Shown piece after piece: positions 1 to 6,988 of a stretch of DNA of 13,081 nucleotides. This DNA comes from Candidatus Melainabacteria bacterium (GTDB lineage Bacteria > Cyanobacteriota > Vampirovibrionia > Obscuribacterales > Obscuribacteraceae): contig PSRH01000004.1 in the NCBI GenBank assembly GCA_003175915.1, forward strand, positions 1-13,081, written 5' to 3'. The notes below the pieces were generated by a model. That model was not told where the DNA came from, searched no databases, and saw only the letters and a program-made list of their open reading frames with translations. Numbering within the stretch: the stretch's first letter is position 1; each line of letters starts with the position of its first letter. A program made the position numbers and the translations under genes.

Positions 1-1092
1 AAAAGCGTTGTTTCGCTTAGCTCAACAGAAATATTGTGCGACGGTGAGAGTTTTCTGAATTTCAGTTCGAACGACTATTTGGGACTGTCACAACATCCGC
101 TCCTCAAGGAAAGAGCAATTGAATACATTCAGCGTTATGGAGTGGGTAGCGGCGCTTCCCGACTTTTATCGGGCAACAACGGCATATACGAATCGATCGA
201 AAAAAGACTGGCAGAATTGAAAGACGCGCAAGCTGCTCTCATATTTTCTTCCGGTTACCAGCTCAATGCTACCGTCCTTCCAGCTCTGGCTGGCATAGCC
301 GGCCATTTCCTTTGCGATCGCTTTGTCCACAACAGCCTGCTCACTGGCGCGCTGGCAAGCAAAGCCAGCTTTCATCGTTTCCAACACAACAATTGTCTCG
401 ACCTTGAGCAGCGGCTTGCCAAATTGACTGGCAGAGAAACGGGTGGATGGATCGTAAGCGAGTCCGTATTCGGAATGAATGGCGACCTGGCCAACCTGGA
501 TCAACTTGAGAGGTTAAGCATGCACTCGGGCTTCCCGCTATTTATAGACGAAGCACACGCCACCGGCGTCTTTGGCGAAACAGGCATGGGTCTGGTTAAG
601 GCTGGCCGCGACGAGCGCGTTATCATGGGCACGTTCGGAAAGGGTTGCGGATCTTTCGGTGCCTATTTGGCGTGCACCGAAAAGCTGAAAAGCTACCTGG
701 TCAATTTTTGCTCGGGTTTTATCTATACAACAGCATTGCCACCACCCGTGTTGGGGACCATTGCAGCAGCCCTTGAAATTATTCCTGGCATGTACCGCGA
801 ACGACAATACCTTCACCAATTGGCTGAAAATACTCGAATCCGCCTCAAAGAGCTCGGCTTCGATGTCGGTAATTCGGCAAGCCAAATTATCCCAATTATT
901 GTCGGCACCGATGCGAACGCCGTTTCTTTAAGCGAATGGCTTTACGGCAATCAAATCTTTGCACCAGCCATTCGTCCACCCACCGTACCTGAGGGCACAG
1001 CCAGATTGCGCCTTTCACTTTCCTCCTCGCACCGTGAAGCCGACATAGACAAATTGATTAACACCCTCAAACAATGGCAGCATCAGGAATGA
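1..1092 (+). CDS. bioF: 8-amino-7-oxononanoate synthase (5' end outside window)
   Basis: PLP-dependent cytosolic enzyme that condenses pimeloyl-ACP with L-alanine to give 8-amino-7-oxononanoate (KAPA), the first step of biotin ring assembly. The frame is open from base 1, and residues before the TTG at 34 continue it, so that TTG is not the start. The family block NFSSNDYLGL begins at visible residue 20, against about residue 43 in E. coli BioF, so roughly 20-25 residues are missing upstream. Visible marks are GSGASRLLSG, the PLP-binding IDEAHATGVFG, the Schiff-base lysine in GTFGKG (codon 640-642), and the C-terminal block AIRPPTVPEGTARLRLSLS, close to that of E. coli. It ends with TGA, 22 bases before bioC. 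The related enzymes Kbl and AlaS/HemA-type synthases are unlikely given the C-terminal block and the neighbours. Confidence 0.96.
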   Translation, partial: KSVVSLSSTEILCDGESFLNFSSNDYLGLSQHPLLKERAIEYIQRYGVGSGASRLLSGNNGIYESIEKRLAELKDAQAALIFSSGYQLNATVLPALAGIAGHFLCDRFVHNSLLTGALASKASFHRFQHNNCLDLEQRLAKLTGRETGGWIVSESVFGMNGDLANLDQLERLSMHSGFPLFIDEAHATGVFGETGMGLVKAGRDERVIMGTFGKGCGSFGAYLACTEKLKSYLVNFCSGFIYTTALPPPVLGTIAAALEIIPGMYRERQYLHQLAENTRIRLKELGFDVGNSASQIIPIIVGTDANAVSLSEWLYGNQIFAPAIRPPTVPEGTARLRLSLSSSHREADIDKLINTLKQWQHQE

Positions 1093-1114
1093 CCGGAGTC
1101 TCTCTGAGCGACTT

Positions 1115-1900
1115 ATGCAGTTAAAAGAACAAGTGATAAATAACTTTTCTTCGCAAGCACTTGCTTACGATCGCCATGCTGACGTCCAGGTGTGGGCAGC
1201 ACACAGGTTGATTGAAGAGATAAAGCGAGACGCCGAGTTGATTCCGGGTGCAATTCTGGAAATTGGCTGTGGCACCGGCTCTCTTACGCTTTCTTTACTT
1301 GAATGTTTTGTCGATCGGGAAATAATCGTCAGCGACCTATCGGCTCCCATGCTCTCGATTTGTCGTGAGCGAATCCTTAATCAATTCGGTCGGATTCCCG
1401 AGAACGTGGAGTTGCGCTTGCTCGATGGAGAGACATTCGAATCACCTTCTCGTTTCGCGGCCATCGTTTCCTCGTTTGCTTTGCATTGGCTGACGGATCT
1501 CAACGGCTCGTTACCGCGGTTACTCAACTCTCTTGCGTCACAAGGAGCCTTCTTCTTTTCCGTCCCTTCTAGCCGTTCTTTTCTTGAGTGGAAAGAACTA
1601 TGTTTGGCAGCAGGCGTTCCCTTTACTGGTAATCCATTGCCGGCGCTTTCCTTGTTCAGCGAGATTGCTCACCGTTCTGGTTGCCACGCTTCGCTTCGCG
1701 AGGACTCGATTACTTTTGCTTATCCCAGCATGCTGGCTTTTTTGCGTTATCTAAAAGGGCTGGGCGCCTCCACTCCCATGAATAAGAATCGCTTGAGCCT
1801 TCGACAAATTTCGCAATTGATCAGCTACTCAGAGCGCACCAATCCTTCTGGAATAACCCTAACGTACGAAATTATTTTTGGAACAATCACAAAGAGGTAA
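1115..1900 (+). CDS. bioC: malonyl-ACP O-methyltransferase
   Basis: SAM-dependent methyltransferase of 261 residues. BioC methylates the free carboxyl of malonyl-ACP, letting the fatty acid synthesis machinery extend it to pimeloyl-ACP methyl ester. The N-terminus FSSQALAYDRHADVQ (residues 11-25) is typical of BioC. SAM motif I is LEIGCGTGSLT (residues 48-58), followed by the acidic motif II region SDLSAPML (73-80) and FALHWLTDL (121-129), where BioC proteins carry a similar W-containing block. The C-terminal FLRYLKGLGAS (209-219) resembles the family's 'LK.IGA' segment. Length is normal. It starts with ATG 22 bases after the bioF stop, behind a weak GAG element at 1106-1108. Its gene position between bioF and bioD supports the call over a generic class I methyltransferase. 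Confidence 0.93.
   Translation: MQLKEQVINNFSSQALAYDRHADVQVWAAHRLIEEIKRDAELIPGAILEIGCGTGSLTLSLLECFVDREIIVSDLSAPMLSICRERILNQFGRIPENVELRLLDGETFESPSRFAAIVSSFALHWLTDLNGSLPRLLNSLASQGAFFFSVPSSRSFLEWKELCLAAGVPFTGNPLPALSLFSEIAHRSGCHASLREDSITFAYPSMLAFLRYLKGLGASTPMNKNRLSLRQISQLISYSERTNPSGITLTYEIIFGTITKR
1891..1897 (+). promoter_or_regulatory. ribosome binding site that sets the bioD start
   Basis: AAAGAGG ends 10 bases before the GTG at 1908 and lies inside the last codons of bioC. The frame is also open from a TTG at 1878, but this purine-rich site lies downstream of that codon and cannot serve it. Dethiobiotin synthetases normally have only a few residues before the P-loop. Both points favour GTG 1908. 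Confidence 0.7.
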
Positions 1901-1907
1901 TAACACA

Positions 1908-2618
1908 GTGATCAGCTCATTGCCACCAGCCTTTTTTGTCACTGCCACGGACACTGAAATTGGCAAGACATTCATCTCCGCCATGCTGGCGCTTGGACTC
2001 GGGGCAGGATACTGGAAGCCTATCCGCACTGGTATGCCCAGAGACACAGACTGGGTGCGTGAATACACGGGACTCAGTACAGATCACTTGTTCCCTGAAG
2101 CTTACGTCTTTGCTCCCAATATCTCCCCGCATGAAGCCGCACAAATGGAGGGCATTACCATTGATCTGACCAAGATTGTCATGCCGGATTACGCACCGCT
2201 GCCCCATCTGATCGTGGAAGGAGCCGGCGGACTGATGGTCCCAATCAACGATCACCAGACAATACTTGATTTGATCTTGCATCTTAATTTGCCTGTATTG
2301 CTCGTTGCTCGCAGCACGCTTGGAACGATCAATCACACCGTACTCACGGTTGAAAAGTTGCGGCTGCACTCTATTCCGGTTCTCGGCGTAGTAATGAATG
2401 GACCAAGGCATGAAAGCAATCGCCGGGCAATCGAACATTATGCTCAAGTGGAAGTACTGGCTGAAGTGGAACCAATGGCGGTGATCACTCCAACTACACT
2501 AATGGTTGCCTTTCGAAAATATTTCCTAAAGAACGGCGAGGGCAACGAGCATCTATCCGCCATGGTTCCCGAGCGAATGAACTCCCAATACCCGAATAGA
2601 TTAGTCAAGCAAAAATGA
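1908..2618 (+). CDS. bioD: ATP-dependent dethiobiotin synthetase
   Basis: Closes the ureido ring of dethiobiotin from 7,8-diaminopelargonate, CO2 and ATP, and acts as a cytosolic dimer. I chose GTG 1908 (236 residues) because of the ribosome binding site at 1891-1897; a TTG at 1878 would add 10 residues. The P-loop is TATDTEIGKT (residues 12-21), with Lys20 and Thr21 in the expected places. Other family marks are YWKPIRTG (35-42), SPHEAA (73-78), VEGAGGLMVPI (103-113), RSTLGTINHTVLT (135-147) and VVMNG (161-165). The first P-loop glycine of the usual TGTDTxVGKT is Ala here, and the usual KPxxTG Gln or Ala is Arg. The last four bases, ATGA, overlap the bioA start, so the two genes are probably translationally coupled. 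The family call is secure. Confidence 0.95.
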   Translation: MISSLPPAFFVTATDTEIGKTFISAMLALGLGAGYWKPIRTGMPRDTDWVREYTGLSTDHLFPEAYVFAPNISPHEAAQMEGITIDLTKIVMPDYAPLPHLIVEGAGGLMVPINDHQTILDLILHLNLPVLLVARSTLGTINHTVLTVEKLRLHSIPVLGVVMNGPRHESNRRAIEHYAQVEVLAEVEPMAVITPTTLMVAFRKYFLKNGEGNEHLSAMVPERMNSQYPNRLVKQK

Positions 2619-3919
2619 CGACAACAGCAACACTGAAAACTTCTAACGTCTGGCATCCATTTACGCAAGCCAAAACGGCCGATCCTCCCTTGAGAGTTCG
2701 TCGCGGCCGCGGTGCTATTTTGGAACTAGAGGACGGAAAGCAAATTATCGACTGCATCTCCAGTTGGTGGGTAAATATCCACGGACACTGCCATCCAGAA
2801 ATTGCCCGGGCCATTTATGAGCAGGCCAACCTTCTGGAACATGTCATCTTTGCGGGCTTCACCCACGAGCCGGCAGAATTATTAGCGAAAGAAGTGTTGA
2901 GGCATTTGCCCGATCATTTACAGCACGTCTTTTTTTCCGACAACGGTACTACCGCAGTCGAAGTAGCCCTAAAGATGGCTTACCAATATTGGCAGAACAA
3001 AGGGGTGACAGGTAGAACTCGATTCATCGCCCTCGAGGAAGGTTACCATGGAGAAACCGTGGGCGCCATGTCATTGGGCAGGACGATGCCTTTCTTCAAG
3101 CGATTCGAACCACTTTTGTTCGAGGTCGACTTGATACCCTTCCCTGCTACTTGGCAGGGCGACACCGAGCGCCAAGAGAAAGAAGAACGGGCCCTATCTG
3201 CTCTTGCAGCTTTGCTGGAAACTCACCCAAATCGACACGCTTGCATTCTTATCGAACCCTTAGTCCAGGGAGTTGGGGGCATGCGTATGTGCAGCGAAGA
3301 TTTTATACGCTCCCTTACACAAGCGTGCAAAAATGCTGGACTGCTCACGATTTACGATGAAGTGATGACAGGTTTTGGCCGAACAGGGGAGTGGTTTGCT
3401 TGCCATCGAGCCAAGACGGATCCGGATATCATCTGCCTGGCAAAAGGACTGACGGCCGGTTTTATGTCGATGGCTCTAACAATTGCCAGTAACGAAATCT
3501 ATCAGTCCTTTTACAGCGACGACCTGCAAAAGGCTCTTTTCCACAGCCATTCTTACATGGGCAATGCCCTGGCCTGCACTGCTGCCAATGCTTCCCTCAA
3601 GCTGCTTGAAGCAAATCCTGAAAGCTTTACGCGGCTTCAAGCTTTGCACCAGAGCAAATCCGAGGAATATTTAAACGAGAACAAACGCCTGGAAAGACTC
3701 CGTATTCTCGGGACGATTTTTGCCTGCGACGTTGTCTCTCATCAATCAACTGGCTATTTCAACAACCTTGGCTTGCTCTTAAGGCGAAAGTTCTTGGAGC
3801 GTGGCTGTCTGATTCGCCCACTTGGCAATACAATTTATCTGATGCCTCCTTATTGCATCACGGAAGACGAACTGACATCGATCTATCGAACGATTGGCGA
3901 TGTGGTTAGTTCTTTGTAA
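2615..3919 (+). CDS. bioA: adenosylmethionine-8-amino-7-oxononanoate aminotransferase
   Basis: Class III PLP aminotransferase of 434 residues, the usual BioA size. It converts KAPA to 7,8-diaminopelargonate with S-adenosylmethionine as amino donor in the SAM-using members. BioA marks are WHPFTQ (residues 13-18), the substrate-pocket SSWWVNIHGH (49-58, Trp51-Trp52), FFSDNGTTAVEVALKMA (106-122), GYHGET (143-148, Tyr144 stacking on PLP), YDEVMTGFGRTG (247-258, Asp248 binding the PLP nitrogen), the Schiff-base Lys277 in CLAKGLTAGFM, and LIRPLGNTIYLMPPY (399-413), whose Arg401 should bind the substrate carboxylate. The ATG overlaps the bioD stop (ATGA) and no separate ribosome binding site is evident. 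The WW pair makes it BioA rather than another class III aminotransferase. The lysine-using BioK variant cannot be excluded by eye. Confidence 0.95.
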   Translation: MTTTATLKTSNVWHPFTQAKTADPPLRVRRGRGAILELEDGKQIIDCISSWWVNIHGHCHPEIARAIYEQANLLEHVIFAGFTHEPAELLAKEVLRHLPDHLQHVFFSDNGTTAVEVALKMAYQYWQNKGVTGRTRFIALEEGYHGETVGAMSLGRTMPFFKRFEPLLFEVDLIPFPATWQGDTERQEKEERALSALAALLETHPNRHACILIEPLVQGVGGMRMCSEDFIRSLTQACKNAGLLTIYDEVMTGFGRTGEWFACHRAKTDPDIICLAKGLTAGFMSMALTIASNEIYQSFYSDDLQKALFHSHSYMGNALACTAANASLKLLEANPESFTRLQALHQSKSEEYLNENKRLERLRILGTIFACDVVSHQSTGYFNNLGLLLRRKFLERGCLIRPLGNTIYLMPPYCITEDELTSIYRTIGDVVSSL

Positions 3920-3927
3920 AGCTGTTA

Positions 3928-3958
3928 TTGCCCTTGTTGATCACTCTTGCGCTATGAT
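3928..3958 (+). promoter_or_regulatory. possible internal promoter before bioB
   Basis: The bioA-bioB gap contains TATGAT (3953-3958), a good -10 match. A poor -35 candidate, TTGCCC (3928-3933), sits 19 bases upstream. Transcription from here would start near 3965, after the TTG at 3958, and so would favour an ATG start for bioB. This is inferred from sequence only and is weak because of the -35 element and the spacing. Confidence 0.2.
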
Positions 3959-3996
3959 TGGGCATTTGTGTCACGGCACCAGGTCGGGGTTTTGCT

Positions 3997-4995
3997 ATGC
4001 CAGAAAGTAATGGAACAATGGCCGTCAGGAATGATTGGCAAGTCGATGAAGTAAGCAAGATCTATCATACGCGTCTCTTGAATTTGATCTATCAAGCGGC
4101 CTCGGTTCATCATCAATTCCATAAGCCGGAGGACATCCAGCAGTGTACGCTTCTCTCTATAAAAACGGGAGCGTGCCCAGAGGATTGTGCCTATTGCCCA
4201 CAATCATCGCGATACAAGACCAATGTTAAACCGGAACCGTTATTGAGCATCGAATCAGTGATCGACAGCGCCCGCACCGCCAGGGAGGCCGGCAGCACTC
4301 GCTTCTGTATGGGAGCGGCCTGGCGAGAAGTAAAAGATGACGAAGCCTTTGAACAAGTGTTAGCGATGGTTGAAGGTGTAAGCTCCCTAGGTCTTGAGGT
4401 TTGCTGCACCCTTGGCATGTTGACGCTTGCCCAAGCCAGTCGTCTAAAAAAGGCTGGTGTTTATGCCTACAATCATAACCTCGATACAGGGGCCGGTTAC
4501 TATGGTGAAATCATCACGACGCGGAGATACCAGGAACGACTCGATACTCTTAAGAACGTGCGACAGGTTGGCATGACCGTCTGCTGTGGTGGCATCATCG
4601 GCATGGGTGAAAGCCATAGCGATCGGATAGATTTGCTACATACTTTAGCTACCCTTGAAGAGCATCCAGAATCCGTACCAATCAATGCCCTTGTTGCCGT
4701 GGAGGGCACACCACTTGCTGATCAACCGCCGGTTTCCCCGTTTGAATTAATCAGAATGATTGCCGCAGCAAGAATACTCATGCCCAGAGCAAAGGTGAGG
4801 CTTTCAGCCGGGCGAGCTGCGCTATCTATTGCCGAACAAGCACTCTGCTTTCTTGCCGGCGCCAATTCAATTTTTACCGGCGATAAGCTACTGACTACAC
4901 CGAACTGCGATTTTGACGAAGACCGCAACATGCTAGAATTGTTAGGGCTGGAAGCAGAATCTAATGCATTTTTGGCAGCAGTAGATAAACGATAA
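3997..4995 (+). CDS. bioB: biotin synthase (radical SAM)
   Basis: Inserts sulfur into dethiobiotin to make biotin, using a [4Fe-4S] cluster to cleave SAM and a [2Fe-2S] cluster as sulfur donor. The radical SAM motif is in TGACPEDCAYCPQSSRY; with this start the three cysteines are 60, 64 and 67. Ligands for the [2Fe-2S] cluster are also present: Cys in FCMGAAW, in EVCCTLGML and in VCCGGIIGMGE, and Arg in VRLSAGR. YNHNLDT, TTRRYQERLDTL and ESVPINALV are strongly conserved. The start is uncertain. ATG 3997 follows GGGG (3986-3989) and gives 332 residues. ATG 4018 gives 325 and reproduces the E. coli cysteine numbers 53/57/60. TTG 3958 would give 345. The gene lies 77 bases after bioA and ends with TAA. 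Confidence 0.95.
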   Translation: MPESNGTMAVRNDWQVDEVSKIYHTRLLNLIYQAASVHHQFHKPEDIQQCTLLSIKTGACPEDCAYCPQSSRYKTNVKPEPLLSIESVIDSARTAREAGSTRFCMGAAWREVKDDEAFEQVLAMVEGVSSLGLEVCCTLGMLTLAQASRLKKAGVYAYNHNLDTGAGYYGEIITTRRYQERLDTLKNVRQVGMTVCCGGIIGMGESHSDRIDLLHTLATLEEHPESVPINALVAVEGTPLADQPPVSPFELIRMIAAARILMPRAKVRLSAGRAALSIAEQALCFLAGANSIFTGDKLLTTPNCDFDEDRNMLELLGLEAESNAFLAAVDKR

Positions 4996-5013
4996 ACTTA
5001 ACCAACTTCATAC

Positions 5014-5017
5014 GGAG
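5014..5017 (+). promoter_or_regulatory. ribosome binding site supporting a TTG start
   Basis: GGAG lies 7 bases before the TTG at 5025. It supports that TTG as the start of the binding-protein gene, as does the well-placed signal peptide that follows. Confidence 0.6.
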
Positions 5018-5024
5018 CACGGTC

Positions 5025-6032
5025 TTGAAGAGTCACAAAGTAGAAGCAGCAAGAATAGAGCTTCGTTGCCTTATAGGCGTAAGTATCTTGGTCGTTAGCG
5101 CTCTTACCATATTCGCCTTATTCGGCTGTGCTCAGCCTCGGGACGCCTACTACTTCGTCATTTCTCAATCCGGAAACCCGTATTGGCAAGTAATCAAACA
5201 GGGAATTGAAGAGACGGGTACCAAGAAAGGTATTACGCCAACAGTGGTTTTTGCTGATCTGGCCGGAAAGGATAATCCGAATTGGTTCAACGTAATCCTT
5301 TCTCAAAGGCCGAAAATAATCGTCTTCGGAGGGCTACCACCCAAAGAGGAGGCAGAATACATTCGTTTAGCAGACAGAGAAGGCATCAAAGTTGCTGAAG
5401 TTAATTTCGATCCGACACCAAGCAACGAAGCTAAGAAGGCGAACATCGACTTAGCATTTTGCGTATTGGCAAATCACGAATCAGTTGGAAAGCGCGCTGC
5501 AGAATTTGTCGCAGCTACTAAAAAGCGCCCCGATCCAAAAATACTTATCATTGGCGGTCCGCCCGGCAATGCTTTCAGCGAAGGAAGGGCAAATGGCTTC
5601 AAAGTTGCTATCAAGAATTTGGTACCGCAGGCGCACGTAGTCGCTACCGTTTATGCTTCATGGGATCGTGCAAAAGCCGAGGGTCTTGTAAAAGAATCTC
5701 TTGCGGCAAATCCAGATTTGGACTTTATCTATGCTGTCAATGATGGAATGGCTCTAGGAGCCTCGGATGCAGTACAGGCTGCTGGCAAAGGAAAACAGAT
5801 AGCGATTATAGGCGTTGATGCCACTTTAGCTGCACGTAAGGCGATCAAAGCAGGAACATTGGCAGCAACGCTCATCCAGGTACCCTATTGGATGGGCATC
5901 GAAACCTGCGAAAAGGCAGCTGATGTTGGAAAAGGCGTTAGTGTAGAAAAGCAAGAATCTGTTCCGGTTTTACTGATCAGCAAAGAGGTTATCGAATCCA
6001 AGAAAGATCCTCTTTTGCAATACCTGCGCTAG
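5025..6032 (+). CDS. sugar-type periplasmic binding lipoprotein
   Basis: 335-residue periplasmic binding protein of the ribose/allose-binding type (Peripla_BP_4 fold). Such proteins capture a small ligand outside the membrane for an ABC importer or a receptor. A hydrophobic segment (about residues 16-33) ends in the lipobox LFGC, so Cys35 is the likely lipidated N-terminus. The mature protein has QSGNPYW (48-54), where aromatic and Asn residues often contact the sugar, IIGGPPGNAFSEGRANGF (175-192), AVNDGMALGASDAV (237-250), GVDAT (263-267) and GTLAATLIQVPYWMG (277-291), all in the order seen in RbsB and AlsB. It starts 29 bases after bioB with no clear terminator between, so it may be read with the bio operon. 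No permease or ATPase gene adjoins it. The ligand cannot be predicted. Confidence 0.85.
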   Translation: MKSHKVEAARIELRCLIGVSILVVSALTIFALFGCAQPRDAYYFVISQSGNPYWQVIKQGIEETGTKKGITPTVVFADLAGKDNPNWFNVILSQRPKIIVFGGLPPKEEAEYIRLADREGIKVAEVNFDPTPSNEAKKANIDLAFCVLANHESVGKRAAEFVAATKKRPDPKILIIGGPPGNAFSEGRANGFKVAIKNLVPQAHVVATVYASWDRAKAEGLVKESLAANPDLDFIYAVNDGMALGASDAVQAAGKGKQIAIIGVDATLAARKAIKAGTLAATLIQVPYWMGIETCEKAADVGKGVSVEKQESVPVLLISKEVIESKKDPLLQYLR

Positions 6033-6061
6033 AAAGCGTGCCCAAGCTTTTTGCAGGTTTT
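6023..6061 (+). terminator. probable rho-independent terminator overlapping a stop codon
   Basis: CCTGC (6023-6027) pairs with GCAGG (6053-6057). AGAAAGC (6031-6037) pairs with GCTTTTT (6046-6052), including one G-U pair. This gives a 12-pair stem with a 3-base bulge (GCT, 6028-6030), an 8-base loop and a TTTT tail at 6058-6061. It covers the stop codon of the binding-protein gene and would end the + strand unit before the convergent methyltransferase gene. The short T run and the bulge lower confidence. Confidence 0.5.
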
Positions 6062-6079
6062 GCCTCCTCGTTGTCCTCC

Positions 6080-6988
6080 CTAGTCGCTTACGTTCAGGAG
6101 GTTGTCTTTGATTGCCTTAAGAACAAAGAGAACAGATCTCACTTCAAGAGAATTACCAATCAATTTCAATAGCTTCGTCAAATTCAAGTTTTCGGGCAAA
6201 CAAAAATCATCGGGGAAACCTAGCAATCTGAGAATTTCCACCGGGGCAAATCGCCGTACGGTACCATCCTTCATGCGAAGCAATGAACCGCTGGCTTTCC
6301 AACACTTGCCGTAGCCGCTAGTAAAGCAAATCGCTCGTTGTCCTGGTTCAAAAGGATCAATGATATTGAGCACGGCACCGTAGCGTTCGATATCGCTCTC
6401 ATCGACCTTCAATATCTCAGTCGGTAGGCTCATGAGGACATCCGAAAGGCGCGTCAATTCATTAGCATTTGGTACTGGCTGAGGATACCTCACCACGCGG
6501 CCGTAGCCCTCTCGTATCGCATAAACGAAAAGACGCGGTCGTCTCATCGGTATACCAAATTGTGTAGGACAAAGAAGCATTTCTGAACTGTCATAGCCCT
6601 GGTACGCCATCTCTTCCTTTAATCGTTTCAATACTATTGAGTCTCCAAAACCGACGACATTTTCTACCGCAATGATCTTAGGCTTCCGTCTATCAATGAG
6701 CGCCATCAGATGAAGCAGCGACTTTGCTCGCGTGTCCTTCTCATCACGCCTTGCACCGCGGATAGTGTAGGGTGCACAAGGTGGACTCATCCACCAGAAA
6801 TCGGCATCGGGAATTTCTTCCGCAGCAATGCTATCCAAATTTCGGCAGCTTGGTTTCAAACCGTAATTTATTTCGTACACCTGATTAGCCGCTAGATCCT
6901 GATCGAACGCAGCCACTGTCTCAATCCCGCAGCGTCTAGCTGCTTGGTTGAATCCGCCAATACCAGAAAAAAATTCTATGGCCTTCAT
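6080..6988 (-). CDS. Dnmt2-like C5-cytosine methyltransferase, probably acting on tRNA
   Basis: 302-residue C5-cytosine methyltransferase. The SAM site is FFSGIGGF (residues 6-13). The catalytic Cys71 is in MSPPCAPYTIRG, followed by AVENVVGF (107-114, ENV motif), FGIPMRRPRLFVYAI (144-158, motif VIII) and LIGNSLEV (276-283, motif X). Several stretches match Dnmt2/TRDMT1 rather than restriction-modification enzymes. These are DTRAKSLLHL after the Cys loop (human DSRTNSFLHI), LLCPTQFGIP (LLSPTSLGIP), YGAVLNIIDP (YGLLLDIVQP), AICFTSGYGK with the Dnmt2 CFT triplet at 221-223, and LLGFPDDF then GNSLEV (LLGFPPEF, GNSLNV). Dnmt2 methylates C38 of tRNA-Asp, and a Geobacter homologue is known to act on tRNA-Glu. 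Motif IV differs: PPCAPYT against the usual PPCQPFT. No restriction gene adjoins it. The start is ATG, with AGG just upstream. The enzyme class is secure; the tRNA substrate is inferred. Confidence 0.85.
   Translation of the reverse strand: MKAIEFFSGIGGFNQAARRCGIETVAAFDQDLAANQVYEINYGLKPSCRNLDSIAAEEIPDADFWWMSPPCAPYTIRGARRDEKDTRAKSLLHLMALIDRRKPKIIAVENVVGFGDSIVLKRLKEEMAYQGYDSSEMLLCPTQFGIPMRRPRLFVYAIREGYGRVVRYPQPVPNANELTRLSDVLMSLPTEILKVDESDIERYGAVLNIIDPFEPGQRAICFTSGYGKCWKASGSLLRMKDGTVRRFAPVEILRLLGFPDDFCLPENLNLTKLLKLIGNSLEVRSVLFVLKAIKDNLLNVSD

Noticed and set aside
314..321. GCGATCGC, identical to the cyanobacterial HIP1 palindrome.
   Set aside because: Only one full copy noticed in 13 kb, with a few partial GCGATCG copies. 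HIP1-rich genomes carry far more, so it is not evidence of lineage.
166..885. Two - strand open frames antisense to bioF.
   Set aside because: Composition is low in recognisable domains and both are fully covered by the conserved BioF reading frame.
1878..1907. TTG at 1878 as the bioD start.
   Set aside because: It would lengthen the overlap with bioC, lies upstream of the only good ribosome binding site, and adds 10 residues not usual before the BioD P-loop.
1917..2447. 176-residue open frame on the - strand inside bioD.
   Set aside because: It lies wholly antisense to a well-supported enzyme, shows no recognisable motif, and its length is explained by the codon bias of bioD.
6080..6988. 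Orphan restriction-modification or phage DNA methyltransferase.
   Set aside because: No restriction, mismatch-repair or phage genes are nearby, and the Dnmt2-specific CFT and LLGFP/GNSL blocks point elsewhere.
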